Positions 1-9,000 of a stretch of DNA of 33,204 nucleotides are shown here, in pieces. The stretch comes from Rhodanobacteraceae bacterium (GTDB lineage: Bacteria; Acidobacteriota; Terriglobia; Terriglobales; Acidobacteriaceae): NCBI GenBank assembly GCA_025350865.1, contig JANXWZ010000083.1, forward strand, positions 1-33,204, read 5' to 3'. Under the pieces are notes generated by a model, which saw only the letters and a list, made by a program, of their open reading frames with translations, was not told where the DNA came from and made no database searches. The stretch's first letter is position 1, and each line of letters begins with the position of its first letter. The position numbers and the translations under genes were made by a program.

Positions 1-211
1 GGTACAGGGGGCCGTTATACGCAGCGTAGAGCGCACGTGTGGTGCTGTGCGCCGCTGCACACGGGTCTCCGGCTGCGGCGTAGATGTCACACGGACCCTT
101 CGGCCTTGACGGGGCAGCATTGCGCCCAGTTGGCTGTGCCATTATCGACCACGCACCAGCCAGTGTCAGGCCGATTGCCGCCATCATTACGAAGTTACCC
201 GTTGTTTTCAT
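1..211 (-). CDS. alpha-L-arabinofuranosidase, GH54-type catalytic domain (5' end only)
   Basis: Reading the minus strand from the ATG at 209-211 gives 70 codons running off the window edge. Residues 1-25 form a signal peptide (MKTTGNFVMM, then a hydrophobic stretch ending AWSIMA). From about residue 39 comes GPCDIYAAAGDPCAAAHST followed by TRALYAAYNGPLY, which I recognise as the start of the catalytic domain of fungal and bacterial GH54 arabinofuranosidases, including the first cysteine pair. Known family members release terminal L-arabinose from arabinoxylan or arabinan; here the enzyme would act outside the cytoplasm. The sugar isomerase lies upstream on the same strand, 185 bp away, and an AAACGTTT palindrome sits 56 bp upstream of the start. 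The active site and any C-terminal lectin domain lie outside the window, so activity cannot be judged. Confidence 0.82.
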   Translation of the reverse strand, partial: MKTTGNFVMMAAIGLTLAGAWSIMAQPTGRNAAPSRPKGPCDIYAAAGDPCAAAHSTTRALYAAYNGPLY

Positions 212-266
212 GCCGATCGCACCCACCTTGATTTGCCGCGTCCAGATTACATGCCTGTCGCTAAGT

Positions 267-274
267 AAACGTTT
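267..274. promoter_or_regulatory. AAACGTTT palindrome, possible LacI-type operator
   Basis: A perfect 8-bp palindrome with a central CG (GTAAACGTTTTC in context) lies about 56 bp upstream of the arabinofuranosidase start. Many LacI-family operators are short palindromes centred on CG with A/T-rich arms. The only LacI gene in view is at 1543-2637, but its likelier sites (ATTGCGCAAT) have a different sequence, so another regulator may be involved. An 8-bp palindrome can occur by chance. Confidence 0.25.
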
Positions 275-396
275 TCTCAGAAAAACTACGGTCCTACGCC
301 CCGATTGTCAAGCCGGTTCATCCGAACTCCAGATCTAGCCAGCGACACGGACCCAGGCTGGAAGCCGTGGCATTCGTCTATTCCACCGTCGTCAGG

Positions 397-1302
397 TTAG
401 CTGCGGAAGGACACGCCCTGCTTCACCAGGTAGTTCTTGCTGGTCTTTACCAACTCCAGCGGAACAAGATCGGTCTTGCGACTGTTGTCGAGCTCCACCA
501 TCACCATGCCCTTCAGCTTCTTGTGCTGCATCACGTCGAGGATGGCAGGCACATCGACCTTCCCCAGTCCCAGCGGACAATAACCGGCAAGGTCCTGGTT
601 TTCGCCGTTCCAATCCTTCAAGTGCATGTGGTCTACGATCGACAGATAATCCTTGACCACCTTCACCGCATCCTGGCCGCCCTTGGTCAACTGGCCGATA
701 TCCGGGCCGAAACGAACATACTTCGGATTCACCGCATCGAGCACCGCGTAGGTCTCTTCTTTCGATTCGACGCACGTTCCGGTGTGCTGGTGCAGGACCG
801 CGGTGATACCCGTATCGCTGACCGCCTGGCAAACCTCATTGAGGGTAGCAACGATATTTGCCTTGTTGGCCGCAAAGTCATACGAACTGCGATTGACGCC
901 GTTGGGCCCGATGACCGCAATCCGTCCCCCATATTTCTTGATGAGACCGGCAGATTTGACAGCCTTTGCGACCTCATCCTTGCGCCGAGAGGCGTCGGTC
1001 AGGTTCACGCTGCAATAGCCAGAGATCAAGGGAAGGTTATGTGCCTTCAGGGGAGCGCCAAGTCCGCCGGGCTTGTCTTCCCACGCGAGCAACACCGAGT
1101 CAAAGGTTTCAAAGCCGTAGAATCCCTGGCTGCTCACATCGGCAATAGCCTGCTCGATCTCATTGTTGCGCCACGTGATCCCGGTGTGACCGATCTGGAT
1201 CTGGCGCTTCTTCATGGCAAGCAAGGGAGACGGAAGAACGGCCGCAGCAGCACTGATAACGAAACCACGTACGAAATTTCGGCGGGTAGTGGACACTTTC
1301 AT
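397..1302 (-). CDS. exported sugar phosphate isomerase/epimerase (AP endonuclease 2 / IolE-like TIM barrel)
   Basis: This 301-residue protein has a twin-arginine-like leader (TTRRNFVRGF followed by an Ala-rich stretch), so it is probably exported folded. The rest resembles the xylose-isomerase-like TIM-barrel family containing inosose dehydratases and hexulose epimerases. Candidate metal ligands come in the family order: VLHQHTG, RFGPDIGQL, DHMHLKDW and VMVELDNS. The substrate cannot be read from sequence; sugar or inositol-derived ketoses are typical. I chose the ATG at 1300-1302, 8 nt after GGAGGG, rather than the TTG one codon earlier. The gene is divergent from the LacI repressor, and the two palindromes at 1357-1387 lie 55-85 bp upstream of its start, so repression by that protein is likely. 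The arabinofuranosidase downstream suggests a plant-polysaccharide context. Confidence 0.8.
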   Translation of the reverse strand: MKVSTTRRNFVRGFVISAAAAVLPSPLLAMKKRQIQIGHTGITWRNNEIEQAIADVSSQGFYGFETFDSVLLAWEDKPGGLGAPLKAHNLPLISGYCSVNLTDASRRKDEVAKAVKSAGLIKKYGGRIAVIGPNGVNRSSYDFAANKANIVATLNEVCQAVSDTGITAVLHQHTGTCVESKEETYAVLDAVNPKYVRFGPDIGQLTKGGQDAVKVVKDYLSIVDHMHLKDWNGENQDLAGYCPLGLGKVDVPAILDVMQHKKLKGMVMVELDNSRKTDLVPLELVKTSKNYLVKQGVSFRS

Positions 1303-1356
1303 CAATTGATCCCTCCAACAACAATCCCGATCTGCATACTATTCGACGCACAATAC

Positions 1357-1387
1357 ATTGCGCAATCCGCAACGCTAATTGCGCAAT
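1357..1387. promoter_or_regulatory. tandem perfect palindromes ATTGCGCAAT, probable LacI-family operators
   Basis: ATTGCGCAAT occurs at 1357-1366 and again at 1378-1387. Each copy is a perfect palindrome with the central CG typical of LacI-family operators. The centres are 21 bp apart, two helical turns, so two dimers would sit on the same face of the DNA. Both lie between the sugar isomerase and the divergent LacI gene. On the minus strand TTGCGC within the proximal copy could serve as a -35 element with TAGTAT 18 bp downstream, which would let a bound repressor block the isomerase promoter. Binding is inferred, not shown. Confidence 0.65.
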
Positions 1388-1542
1388 GAGCCATTCCTCT
1401 CACCCGACGACTGGATTCGCTCACCAATGCAGCGAGTTCATTTTCTCTCCCTCTTACCGCCGCCTCTACGGGAACAACGGAGCGGTGTGACCGATTGGCT
1501 GTCACGGCAGTCGCTCCGCAAGTCCAAAGCGCGAACAAAGGT

Positions 1543-2637
1543 ATGGGAGTGATAAAACTAATCCAGACGATGAAGCGCCAAGCTCTGGATTCCGAAGCCC
1601 GGCCGGTAAGCCTAAAAATGCTCGCGGAGTATTTGGCCCTGTCGCCGGCGACAATCTCACTGGTCGTAAACGATGCGCCGGGTGCGAAGAGCATCGGGCC
1701 AAAGACCCGGCAGCGTGTGCTCGCCGCCGCGAAAAAGTTCAATTACAAGCCGAATTTCCTGGCACGATCCCTGCGCACCAAGCAGAGCTTCACCATCGGC
1801 GTGGTCGTCCCGGAACTGAGCGAGGGTTACTTCACCCTGGTGATGAGTGGCGTCGAGGAACACCTGCTGCAGGCGGGTTATCTCCACTTTCTGGTCAGCC
1901 ACCAATGTAAGCCCGACCTGCTCGCCGGCTATCCTCAACTGCTGACGGAGCGTGCCGTCGATGGCTTCATCCTGGTCAACACAGACCTGAAGACACCGGT
2001 TGACGTCCCTGTCGTCTCCGTCTCCGGACACAAGAAAACCCGCGGCGTTACCAATATCAATCTCGACCACGATCTGGCGGCAAAGATCGCGCTGGAACAT
2101 CTCTACGAGCTGGGCCATCGCAACATCGCCTTCATGAAGGCGCCTCCGAACGTACTTGACTCGGAACCGCGCTGGGACGGGATTCAACAGTTGGCTGCGA
2201 CGATGGGGATCGCGATGCGACCGGAACTCTGCGTTCACGTGACCGACGAAGGTTGGTCCCCGCAGGTTGGCTATCCAGCGGCTCGCGAGCTGCTCGCATC
2301 TAGACGTGACTTCACGGCGATCTTTTGCTTCAACGACCTTGCCGCAATCGGGGCGATCCGCGCTATTGCAGACGCGGGCCTGCGATGCCCGGAGGATATT
2401 TCAATCATCGGCTTTGATGACATTGTGGCTGCGTCTTACACCACGCCTCGGCTCACCACCGTTCATCAGCCGCTGAAGCGGATGGGTGAAGTGGCTGGAC
2501 AGCTTCTGCTCCGTCGCATTCAGAATCCCAAGGAGGCGTACCCGGATACGATCATGTTTGTGCCTCAACTGATCGTGCGTGAATCGACCGCGCCCCCGGC
2601 GAACAGGAAAGGTAACAAAAAGCTTAGGCCAGCCTAA
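1543..2637 (+). CDS. LacI-family transcriptional regulator
   Basis: The N-terminus has the LacI helix-turn-helix and hinge: SLKMLAEYLALSPATISLVVND, then KTRQRVLAAAKKFNYKPN, then ARSLRTKQSFTIGVVVPE. A periplasmic-binding-protein-like sensor domain follows, with typical blocks (ALEHLYELGHRNIAF, FCFNDLAAIGAIRA, SIIGFDDIVAASYTTPRLTTV). Length is about 364 residues, within the family norm. The start is uncertain: ATG at 1543 is used here, but its AAAGG lies almost against the codon; a TTG at 1495 would add 16 residues. It is divergent from the sugar isomerase and probably controls it through the tandem palindromes. The ligand is unknown; a sugar or sugar acid related to the neighbouring genes is a reasonable guess. 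Confidence 0.9.
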   Translation: MGVIKLIQTMKRQALDSEARPVSLKMLAEYLALSPATISLVVNDAPGAKSIGPKTRQRVLAAAKKFNYKPNFLARSLRTKQSFTIGVVVPELSEGYFTLVMSGVEEHLLQAGYLHFLVSHQCKPDLLAGYPQLLTERAVDGFILVNTDLKTPVDVPVVSVSGHKKTRGVTNINLDHDLAAKIALEHLYELGHRNIAFMKAPPNVLDSEPRWDGIQQLAATMGIAMRPELCVHVTDEGWSPQVGYPAARELLASRRDFTAIFCFNDLAAIGAIRAIADAGLRCPEDISIIGFDDIVAASYTTPRLTTVHQPLKRMGEVAGQLLLRRIQNPKEAYPDTIMFVPQLIVRESTAPPANRKGNKKLRPA

Positions 2638-2684
2638 ATTGAAGGCTGTTCCTGAGCCTGGTTTACCGGCACGACCCCGAAGTG

Positions 2685-3911
2685 ATGCAGAAGATGGATA
2701 GGCCCGTCAAAACAATCGCGGCAATGTCAAAAGGCGTCCCTTTGTTGGGACGTTCGGCTCTGCTCTGTCTGGTGTTTGGTCTGATCGCGCCTCCAACCGG
2801 CCCAGCGGCCGCACAGAACCCATCCCAGCCGAGCCCTTCTGGATACGTCGGCGATGCTGCCTGTGCCTCCTGCCACAAGAATGAAAGTGCGTCCTACCAA
2901 CGAACCGCGCACCATCTGACATCGCAACTCCCGACGGCACAATCCATCCATGGCATCTTTCGAGCCGGCAGCAACGTTTTAACGATCGTGGACCCGGCAA
3001 ACGCCGACGGCGAGCCCGGACTTACCTTCAAGATGGAGACTCGCGGCAATCGATTCTTCGAGACCGCCGTCACAGGCTTTCCACCCAATTTCCAGCAGCG
3101 GACTGAAAGCATCGATATTGTCACGGGGTCAGGCAAGCGAGGCCAGACCTACCTCCATTGGCAGAATGACCAACTCTTCGAGCTCCCAGTCAGCTTCTGG
3201 ACAGACGGCCAGCAGTGGATCAACAGCCCCGGCTATCACAATGGCACGGCGGACTTCTCGCGGCCCATTAACCCAGCCTGCCTGGGCTGTCATTCGACTT
3301 TTATTCAAGCGCTCTCCGATGACCCTGCAACGAATCGCTTTCAGCCAGACACCTTCGTACCCGGCATCTCCTGCGAAACCTGCCATGGCGCTGGAGCTTC
3401 GCACGTTGCGAAACACACCGGTAAGCCGTCCATTCAAAGCAAGGTGCCAGACGACACGATTCTCAACCCGGCGCATGTTTCGAGGGACCGCCAGGTGGAT
3501 CAGTGTGCCCGCTGCCACAATGGCCTTCAACGTAACCCACTCTCCGTGACGTTCAAGCCACCTCCGGCCCCCGCTGCCGAGCATCCAGATGTCCACGGAA
3601 ATCAGGTGGGACTGCTCGAGCGCAGCCGCTGTTTCCTCTCATCCCCATCGATGACCTGCTCTACCTGCCACAACACGCATGCACCGGAACAAACTGCCGC
3701 CAGTTACTCCGCCAAATGTCTGACGTGCCATCAGTGGCAGAGTTGCGGAGTCGCAAAGAGGCTCGGTCACACCATCGCATCGAACTGCATCGACTGTCAT
3801 ATGCCCGTCGAACCGACCACCGTTATTGTCTCCGAGACAGCCGGCAAGCAAGTTCACGCAACCATGCGCAACCACTGGATCAAAATCTATCCGGGAGCGC
3901 ACCTGCCATAG
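2685..3911 (+). CDS. secreted seven-haem c-type cytochrome (cytochrome c554-like)
   Basis: The 408-residue protein begins with a signal peptide (hydrophobic LGRSALLCLVFGLIAPP, cleavage near PAAAQ). It has seven CxxCH haem-binding motifs: CASCH, CLGCH, CETCH, CARCH, CSTCH, CLTCH and CIDCH, near residues 60, 199, 230, 274, 325, 345 and 368. About 130 residues free of such motifs separate the first from the second. The YVGDAACASCHKNE opening and the overall arrangement match periplasmic cytochrome c554-type proteins that in Acidobacteria and Planctomycetes are often fused to TPR repeats. Here no TPR follows, but a separate secreted TPR protein lies at 4795-5943. An electron-transfer or redox-enzyme role is likely; the partner is unknown. 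Starts at 2694 or 2724 are possible. A hairpin follows the stop. Confidence 0.85.
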   Translation: MQKMDRPVKTIAAMSKGVPLLGRSALLCLVFGLIAPPTGPAAAQNPSQPSPSGYVGDAACASCHKNESASYQRTAHHLTSQLPTAQSIHGIFRAGSNVLTIVDPANADGEPGLTFKMETRGNRFFETAVTGFPPNFQQRTESIDIVTGSGKRGQTYLHWQNDQLFELPVSFWTDGQQWINSPGYHNGTADFSRPINPACLGCHSTFIQALSDDPATNRFQPDTFVPGISCETCHGAGASHVAKHTGKPSIQSKVPDDTILNPAHVSRDRQVDQCARCHNGLQRNPLSVTFKPPPAPAAEHPDVHGNQVGLLERSRCFLSSPSMTCSTCHNTHAPEQTAASYSAKCLTCHQWQSCGVAKRLGHTIASNCIDCHMPVEPTTVIVSETAGKQVHATMRNHWIKIYPGAHLP

Positions 3912-3912
3912 G

Positions 3913-3931
3913 CCGCGAAAGTGGTTCGCGG
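3913..3931 (+). other. inverted repeat just after the cytochrome gene
   Basis: CCGCGAA and TTCGCGG form a perfect 7-bp stem with a 5-nt loop, starting two bases after the cytochrome stop codon. No T-run follows, so it is not a standard intrinsic terminator. It may protect the 3' end of the cytochrome message or reduce read-through into the next gene. Confidence 0.4.
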
Positions 3932-4021
3932 ACTGGGATTGTTCTTGTGATGGAGTCGCATGCGGCATATGCTTATCGGCACGTGTAACTCGCTTCAAAC
4001 TTGTCTTTTCTGGAGGAGTCG

Positions 4022-4405
4022 ATGGTCTCCGCTTACCTCGTGGCCCACATTGCTATGGCCGGTCTGCTGCTGCTGGGAGCTACAGTGACGCGAGCATCAG
4101 CCCAGGGTGGGCCGGGCTCACAAACCGTGATCCTTCCCAACCCCACGCCGCGCCCCACAGACCCCCATTCCGTCTTCCGCGACGATCCGCTCCGCAAAGC
4201 TCAGGAGCAACAGGCAGCTGCGCTGAGGCGAGCACAAGCGCACGTGCAGCTTCGGAACGACACCCGCGACATCCTTGTCCTTGCGCAACAGATTCTGGAC
4301 CATCGCGTGAATAATTCGGAAACAGCGTCCGGGTCCGACCTGCAGAGCGCCCAGCAGATTGTAAAGCTGGCAAAGCGGGTGCTGGAATCCTCCAAGGTTC
4401 AATAA
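4022..4405 (+). CDS. small secreted helical protein of unknown function
   Basis: The 127-residue product starts at the ATG preceded by GGAGGA with a 5-nt gap. A signal peptide (MVSAYLVAHIAMAGLLLLGA, cleavage near RASAQ) is followed by a proline-rich linker (ILPNPTPRPTDP) and then a strongly helical region rich in Gln, Ala and Arg, with RKAQEQQAAALRRAQAHVQL and a C-terminal LQSAQQIVKLAKRVLESS. I do not recognise a named family. The next gene, 15 bp downstream on the same strand, encodes a similar small secreted protein with a related C-terminal helix (KKAAEIEKLAKTLQQ), so the two may be diverged paralogues acting together. Both follow the seven-haem cytochrome and converge on the TPR gene. Confidence 0.65.
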   Translation: MVSAYLVAHIAMAGLLLLGATVTRASAQGGPGSQTVILPNPTPRPTDPHSVFRDDPLRKAQEQQAAALRRAQAHVQLRNDTRDILVLAQQILDHRVNNSETASGSDLQSAQQIVKLAKRVLESSKVQ

Positions 4406-4420
4406 AGATTCGAGGTCGTA

Positions 4421-4789
4421 ATGGCATTCTCGGGATCGATCAAAGGTGGTCGGACACGCAGCATCGCCGCTCATAGTTTGCTGATTGGCGCGATCCTCGC
4501 GTTGCCCCTCTCGGGGCGGGCTCAGGCATCGGCTGCAACCCCGCCGGCCAGCGCGAACACCCCAGTGCAACTGGCAGCAAGCGCTGGCGTGCCGGGCAAG
4601 CTGACGCCGAAAGATGCACGCGACGCACAGATAGCCGCCGAAGCGCAGAAGCTCTTTGACCTCGCCGTAGACCTGAAGATTGAAATGGATAAAGGCAACA
4701 AGGACACAGTGTCGCTCGCGGTAGTGAAGAAGGCTGCCGAAATCGAGAAGTTGGCGAAAACGTTGCAGCAGCACCTGCGAGCCGAGTAG
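4421..4789 (+). CDS. small secreted Ala/Lys-rich helical protein of unknown function
   Basis: The 122-residue product begins with a positively charged, long signal peptide (residues 1-36, ending LSGRAQA), followed by an Ala/Pro/Ser-rich linker and a charged helical C-terminal half containing LTPKDARDAQIAAEAQKL and VVKKAAEIEKLAKTLQQHL. The start is preceded by an AGG about 7 nt upstream. It is 15 bp downstream of the previous small secreted gene, so the two are probably co-transcribed. The C-terminal helices of the two proteins resemble each other (IVKLAKRVL versus IEKLAKTLQ). No catalytic motif is visible; a periplasmic structural or binding role is possible but unsupported. The gene ends 5 bp from the convergent TPR gene. 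Confidence 0.65.
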   Translation: MAFSGSIKGGRTRSIAAHSLLIGAILALPLSGRAQASAATPPASANTPVQLAASAGVPGKLTPKDARDAQIAAEAQKLFDLAVDLKIEMDKGNKDTVSLAVVKKAAEIEKLAKTLQQHLRAE

Positions 4790-4794
4790 CGAAG

Positions 4795-5943
4795 CTAAGG
4801 TTGCGTCGGCGGAGGCCCGCTTACCTTCTCCGTCAACGCCTGATTGGCCTGTTGGTGCATCTTGCTCGCAATGGCAAACTCCGCTTTCGCTTCATCTTTC
4901 TTCCCCGTCGCCTGATACAGGCGAGCCAGTCTCCAGTGCGGTGCAATGTCCTGGGAATCCAGTTCGATCGCCCGCTTCAGTTCCGTGACCGCCGCGTCGT
5001 TCCGGCCGGTACTGGCGTAGATGATGCCGAGGTCGCGATGAGCCATCTCGATCGTCGGGATTGCCGCGATGGCGCGCGTCAACTCCGGCTCCGCCTTGTC
5101 ATACTGGTTCAGCTCCACGAGGGAGTCGCCCAGGTAAGCAATGGACTGTATGCTCCCCGGATCATTGGCTAATTCAGCTCTGAATTCGGCTGCGGCCTCT
5201 TCATATTTGCTCTGCTTCCACAGCAGGTACCCGAGCCCGAAGTGCACATTCGGCTCCTTTGGATTAGCCTTCACCGCCGCCCGGAATTGCTCCGTCGCCC
5301 CAACATCATCCCCCTGCTCGTCAAGCGCTTCCCCCGTCAGGATGTCTGCTTCAGCCGAGTCGGGGTTAAGAGCAAGGATTTCCTTGGAGGCGTCGACCAC
5401 GCACTGGTATTGTTTGCTCCACAGACAACTGTGGGCAAGCGTCAACCGAATCGCAAGGTTTGCAGTGTCGTTGGCGGCGGCTCGCTGCAGGTAGGGCACC
5501 GCAACAAGATAGTCCCCTATGCCGTAGTGAGACATCCCCAGCAAAATGGTCAGGCGCTGGTCATTCGGATGCTTGTGAAGCTCGGCGGTAAATGACGAAA
5601 GTGCTTCCGGAAAACGAGTCGCTTTGAACAGGGCAAGGCCCAGATTCATCTGCAAGCCGGGCAGCTCAGGCTTCAGAGCAAGAGCTTTCCGGTAGTCATC
5701 GACCGCCTCGGTGTAATGCTCTCGCCGTGCCTCCAGCAATCCCATGTGGGCAAAGGCTTCAGCATTCTTCGGATCAGCGCTGACAACCGCCTGCCAAGCT
5801 GCTATTGCCTCGTCCGCGTTCCCCTGCTTTTCCAACGCAAGAGCCCTGGAAGCCTCAGATTGCTGCGCGAAGGCTCGAAGCCCAGAGGTAAGAGCACACC
5901 ATGCGATCAGGCTTGTTTGGAGAACTTGGTACAGCCGTTTCAC
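4795..5943 (-). CDS. secreted tetratricopeptide repeat protein
   Basis: A signal peptide (MKRLYQVLQTSLIAWCALT, cleavage near RAFAQ) is followed by about nine consecutive TPR-type helical repeats covering nearly all of the 382 residues. The consensus is evident in units such as ADEAIAAWQAVVSADPKN, YTEAVDDYRKALALKPEL and NDAAVTELKRAIELDSQD. The start is GTG at 5941-5943, with GGAGG about 7 nt upstream. TPR proteins are scaffolds for protein contacts; this one would act in the periplasm or at the outer membrane. It is on the same strand as the TonB-dependent receptor but lies beyond that gene's terminator, so it probably has its own promoter. The nearby seven-haem cytochrome belongs to a type that is often fused to TPRs. 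Confidence 0.85.
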   Translation of the reverse strand: MKRLYQVLQTSLIAWCALTSGLRAFAQQSEASRALALEKQGNADEAIAAWQAVVSADPKNAEAFAHMGLLEARREHYTEAVDDYRKALALKPELPGLQMNLGLALFKATRFPEALSSFTAELHKHPNDQRLTILLGMSHYGIGDYLVAVPYLQRAAANDTANLAIRLTLAHSCLWSKQYQCVVDASKEILALNPDSAEADILTGEALDEQGDDVGATEQFRAAVKANPKEPNVHFGLGYLLWKQSKYEEAAAEFRAELANDPGSIQSIAYLGDSLVELNQYDKAEPELTRAIAAIPTIEMAHRDLGIIYASTGRNDAAVTELKRAIELDSQDIAPHWRLARLYQATGKKDEAKAEFAIASKMHQQANQALTEKVSGPPPTQP

Positions 5944-6024
5944 AGATGCCTCCGCAACAGGTTACGAGACTACGGTACGTCTTTTGAGCCAGAGTCGACA
6001 AATCCGGAACATTGGGTTGCTGCA

Positions 6025-6059
6025 CAAAAAGAGGCGCGGCAGGGGTTACCTGCCGCGCC
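6025..6059 (-). terminator. intrinsic terminator of the TonB-dependent receptor gene
   Basis: A perfect 11-bp stem, GGCGCGGCAGG (6033-6043) paired with CCTGCCGCGCC (6049-6059), has a 5-nt loop. Read on the minus strand it is followed by TCTTTTTG. It starts about 20 nt after the receptor stop codon and is positioned to stop transcription before the TPR gene. Confidence 0.85.
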
Positions 6060-6078
6060 GGGGGTGAGTGTTTCAAGT

Positions 6079-9000
6079 TTAGAAGGTCAGCTTGCCACCG
6101 AGTTCCACGGACCGAGGATCAAAGTAGGAAGTGACCGCACCGAAGTTGCCGCTGCCAAACGTGTTGCTGACCCCATTGCGCTCCGTGTGATTGAAGGTAT
6201 TGAACGATTCCAGACGGAACTGGAAGTTGATATTCTCCCAGATGTTGAACGTCTTGTAGAGCGAGGTCGTGAACTGCACACGGCCAGGTCCTACGATGGC
6301 GTCTTTACCCGCGTTACCGAAGCCTTGGTTCGCGCCACCGGCCCATGCTGGCGTCGGGAAGCTGAACTGGGTGGTGTCGAACCACTTGGTATCGCTGCCA
6401 ACCTTACGTATTTTGCCGACTACGTTGGGACGGTTGTTGTAGCCGCCGCCAAGACCGATCGTATCGTAGTTTAGGGTGAAGCGCGGGGTGACTGGAACGC
6501 CGGTCTCAAAGAGCGAGGTACCTGCAATCTCCCAGCCGCCGAGGGTGCTGTGCGTAAAGCCTGGCTTGGTGAAGATCGGCAGCTTGTAGATGTAGTTGAT
6601 GCTGATGATATGCCGACGATCAAAACCTCCCGACCCCTTGTTGTATTTGATGTTGAACGGGTTGTCGATACCCGCGAGATCGGTCGAAGTGATGTCGATT
6701 TCGTGAGAGTAGGTGTAGTCGAACTCACCACTCAGGCCCCAGCGATTCTGGGCGCGAAGGCCAGTCTGGAATCCTTCGTAGTTGCCGTTTGTGGTGTCTT
6801 CCTGCTGAGTGATTCCGCCGAAGCCGGGGAAGTTTCGCAGCTGGTTACCGGCGTTTCCAAGTTGATACTGAGTGGGGTTCGTTGGATTGGTTCCCGAGAG
6901 GTTCTTGGGGTCGCCGGCATTGGCACGAGTGTAGAGCTGGTAGTTCGTTCCCAGGTTCGTGTTCGTGTTCGGGCTCAGCAACGGCGTATTCAGCGAGTAG
7001 GTGTTGATGTTGCGGTTGATGTTCTGATGCCACGCGATATTGCCTACATACTGGACAACCCAGATGACCGAAGGAGCCAGTTGGTGTTGAACACCGAAGC
7101 TGAACTGAGCAACTGCGGGAGCCTTGTAGGTCTGAGCAATGGTGGTGCTGCCCTGAACGCCAAAGGGGCTAGCCGCCGTTGCACCAGTCGTGAAGCTTTT
7201 GTTGGTGTTGGAGAAATAGACGTTGCTGGCGCCAGGAGTGTTTACGAACGGAGCAGCGGTAGCGGCATTGTAGATGTCGTTACCTTGGATGCGTTCGTAG
7301 AACGTCCCGAAGCCGCCACGCAGAACCGTTTTGCCATTTCCGAAAAGATCTTCAGAAAAACCAACGCGGGGCTGTAGCGTCTTGTAGTCATTGTTGACCA
7401 GGCCGGGAGGAACACCAGGTTGACCAGCAATATCGACACCGTTCAGGTAGAACCGGCCTCCATTGTACGTTTGGAAGCCGGGTCCCGATGGGTTCAAGTT
7501 GCCGTCGGTGGAAGTACCGTTCAAACCATTGTTGAAGATTGGAGCGGCGGAGGTCAGGTACCTGTTGGGGTTGAAGTTGCCGATAAGATTGTTTTTCTCA
7601 AAGGCATGCGGCAGGGCGTCGTAACGAAGACCCAACTGCAAGCTCAAGCGCTGGGTCACGTGCCAGGTATCCATCGCATATACCGACGGAGTGTTATTGA
7701 CGTAGTGGCGGATCGGAGCGGCCTGCGATTCCGAATAGCCGCTTACGAGGCCCAAAATCAAATCGACGAAAGAGTCCTGCGTCTGCGTGTTGAAGCTAGC
7801 ATCGCCCTGAGCATTGACAAAGAGCTTCTGGTTCTTCACGTACTTGTTGAAGCTTGCACCGAACTTCATCTGGTGCTTGCCAGCAGTGTACGAGACGTCA
7901 ACCTTCGGCTCATAGTCGTTGGCAGCGTTATGCCACGGAGCAGAACCAGGATTCTCCTGCACACCATAAGCACCGTTCAGGTGCACGTTTGGAACACTCT
8001 TTGCCCCATTGGCGAAGAATTTTTGGCCGTTCCAGCCTGCGGGCAGCAAAGAGTTTGGAGAATTCACGATGTCGATCTTGTTGCCATCGTAGTTAAAGCT
8101 AGCTTCGACGAGCAGGCTCGGACCCAGTTGTCCGGTTACTTTGATCGCTGCGCTTGTGGATGGATTTGTGAATGTGCTGGTAATCGTCGGATATGAAGCG
8201 CCGCTCCAACCAATCATTGGCGCGCCCGAACCTTGGCTCACATCATCATGGATGTAGTGGCCAAGAATCTGCCATTTCTGGCTGAAACGGTGATCGATAC
8301 GCGCCACGTCGTCGCGAACCGTGATTGGAGTGCTCGCCTGGCCGACGAAGTGGTCGCCTGCCGCGTTAGCCGCCGGGAGGATACCTGTTTTGAGGTAGAG
8401 GAGGGAGGTCGGATCGAATAGGTCGGCCGGAATGGTTTGATTGGGGAATGGTTGCCCTTGGACGAGTCCATCTGCGGCAAACTTCGCGGACAGGATCGGA
8501 TCGGACGTTACGGGTACCGTGATGACCGTTCCGGTCGGATTTGCGGTTGTCTTTGTAAATGCCGGAGCTGCATAGTGTAGGGCCTGTCCAGCAACCGGGA
8601 AGTTCCCAGCTGGTGCTGCGTTCACGGTCGAAACACCGGAACCTTGGATCAGCTTGCGCCACTCCTCGTTCCAGAAAAAGAAGGTCTTGTCTTTCTTTTC
8701 GTTATAGACCTTGGGAATCCAGAGGGGTCCGCCAATGTTGAAGCCGTAGATGTTGTAGTTCAACTTGCTGCGAGCCGGAACGACCGCCTTCCGCTTGCTC
8801 AGGACGTCGTTGGCGTTGAATACGGTGTTGCGATTGAATTCCCAGGCACCGCCATGGAAGTGCTGGGTGCCGCTCTTCAGCGAAAGGCTGATGGTCGCGC
8901 CGGACGAGATACCGTAGTCGGGCGGGTAGTTGGATGAGAGGGTTTCGATCTGGGCGATCGCATCCTGCGAGGGCTCAATCGAGCTGCCACCCGCCCCGCC

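Noticed and set aside
367..1389. A 340-codon plus-strand frame over the sugar isomerase
   Set aside because: The minus-strand protein has an export signal, family motifs and a ribosome binding site; the plus frame has none.
3913..3931. Intrinsic terminator after the cytochrome gene
   Set aside because: The stem is perfect but no T-run follows on either strand, so I list it only as an inverted repeat.
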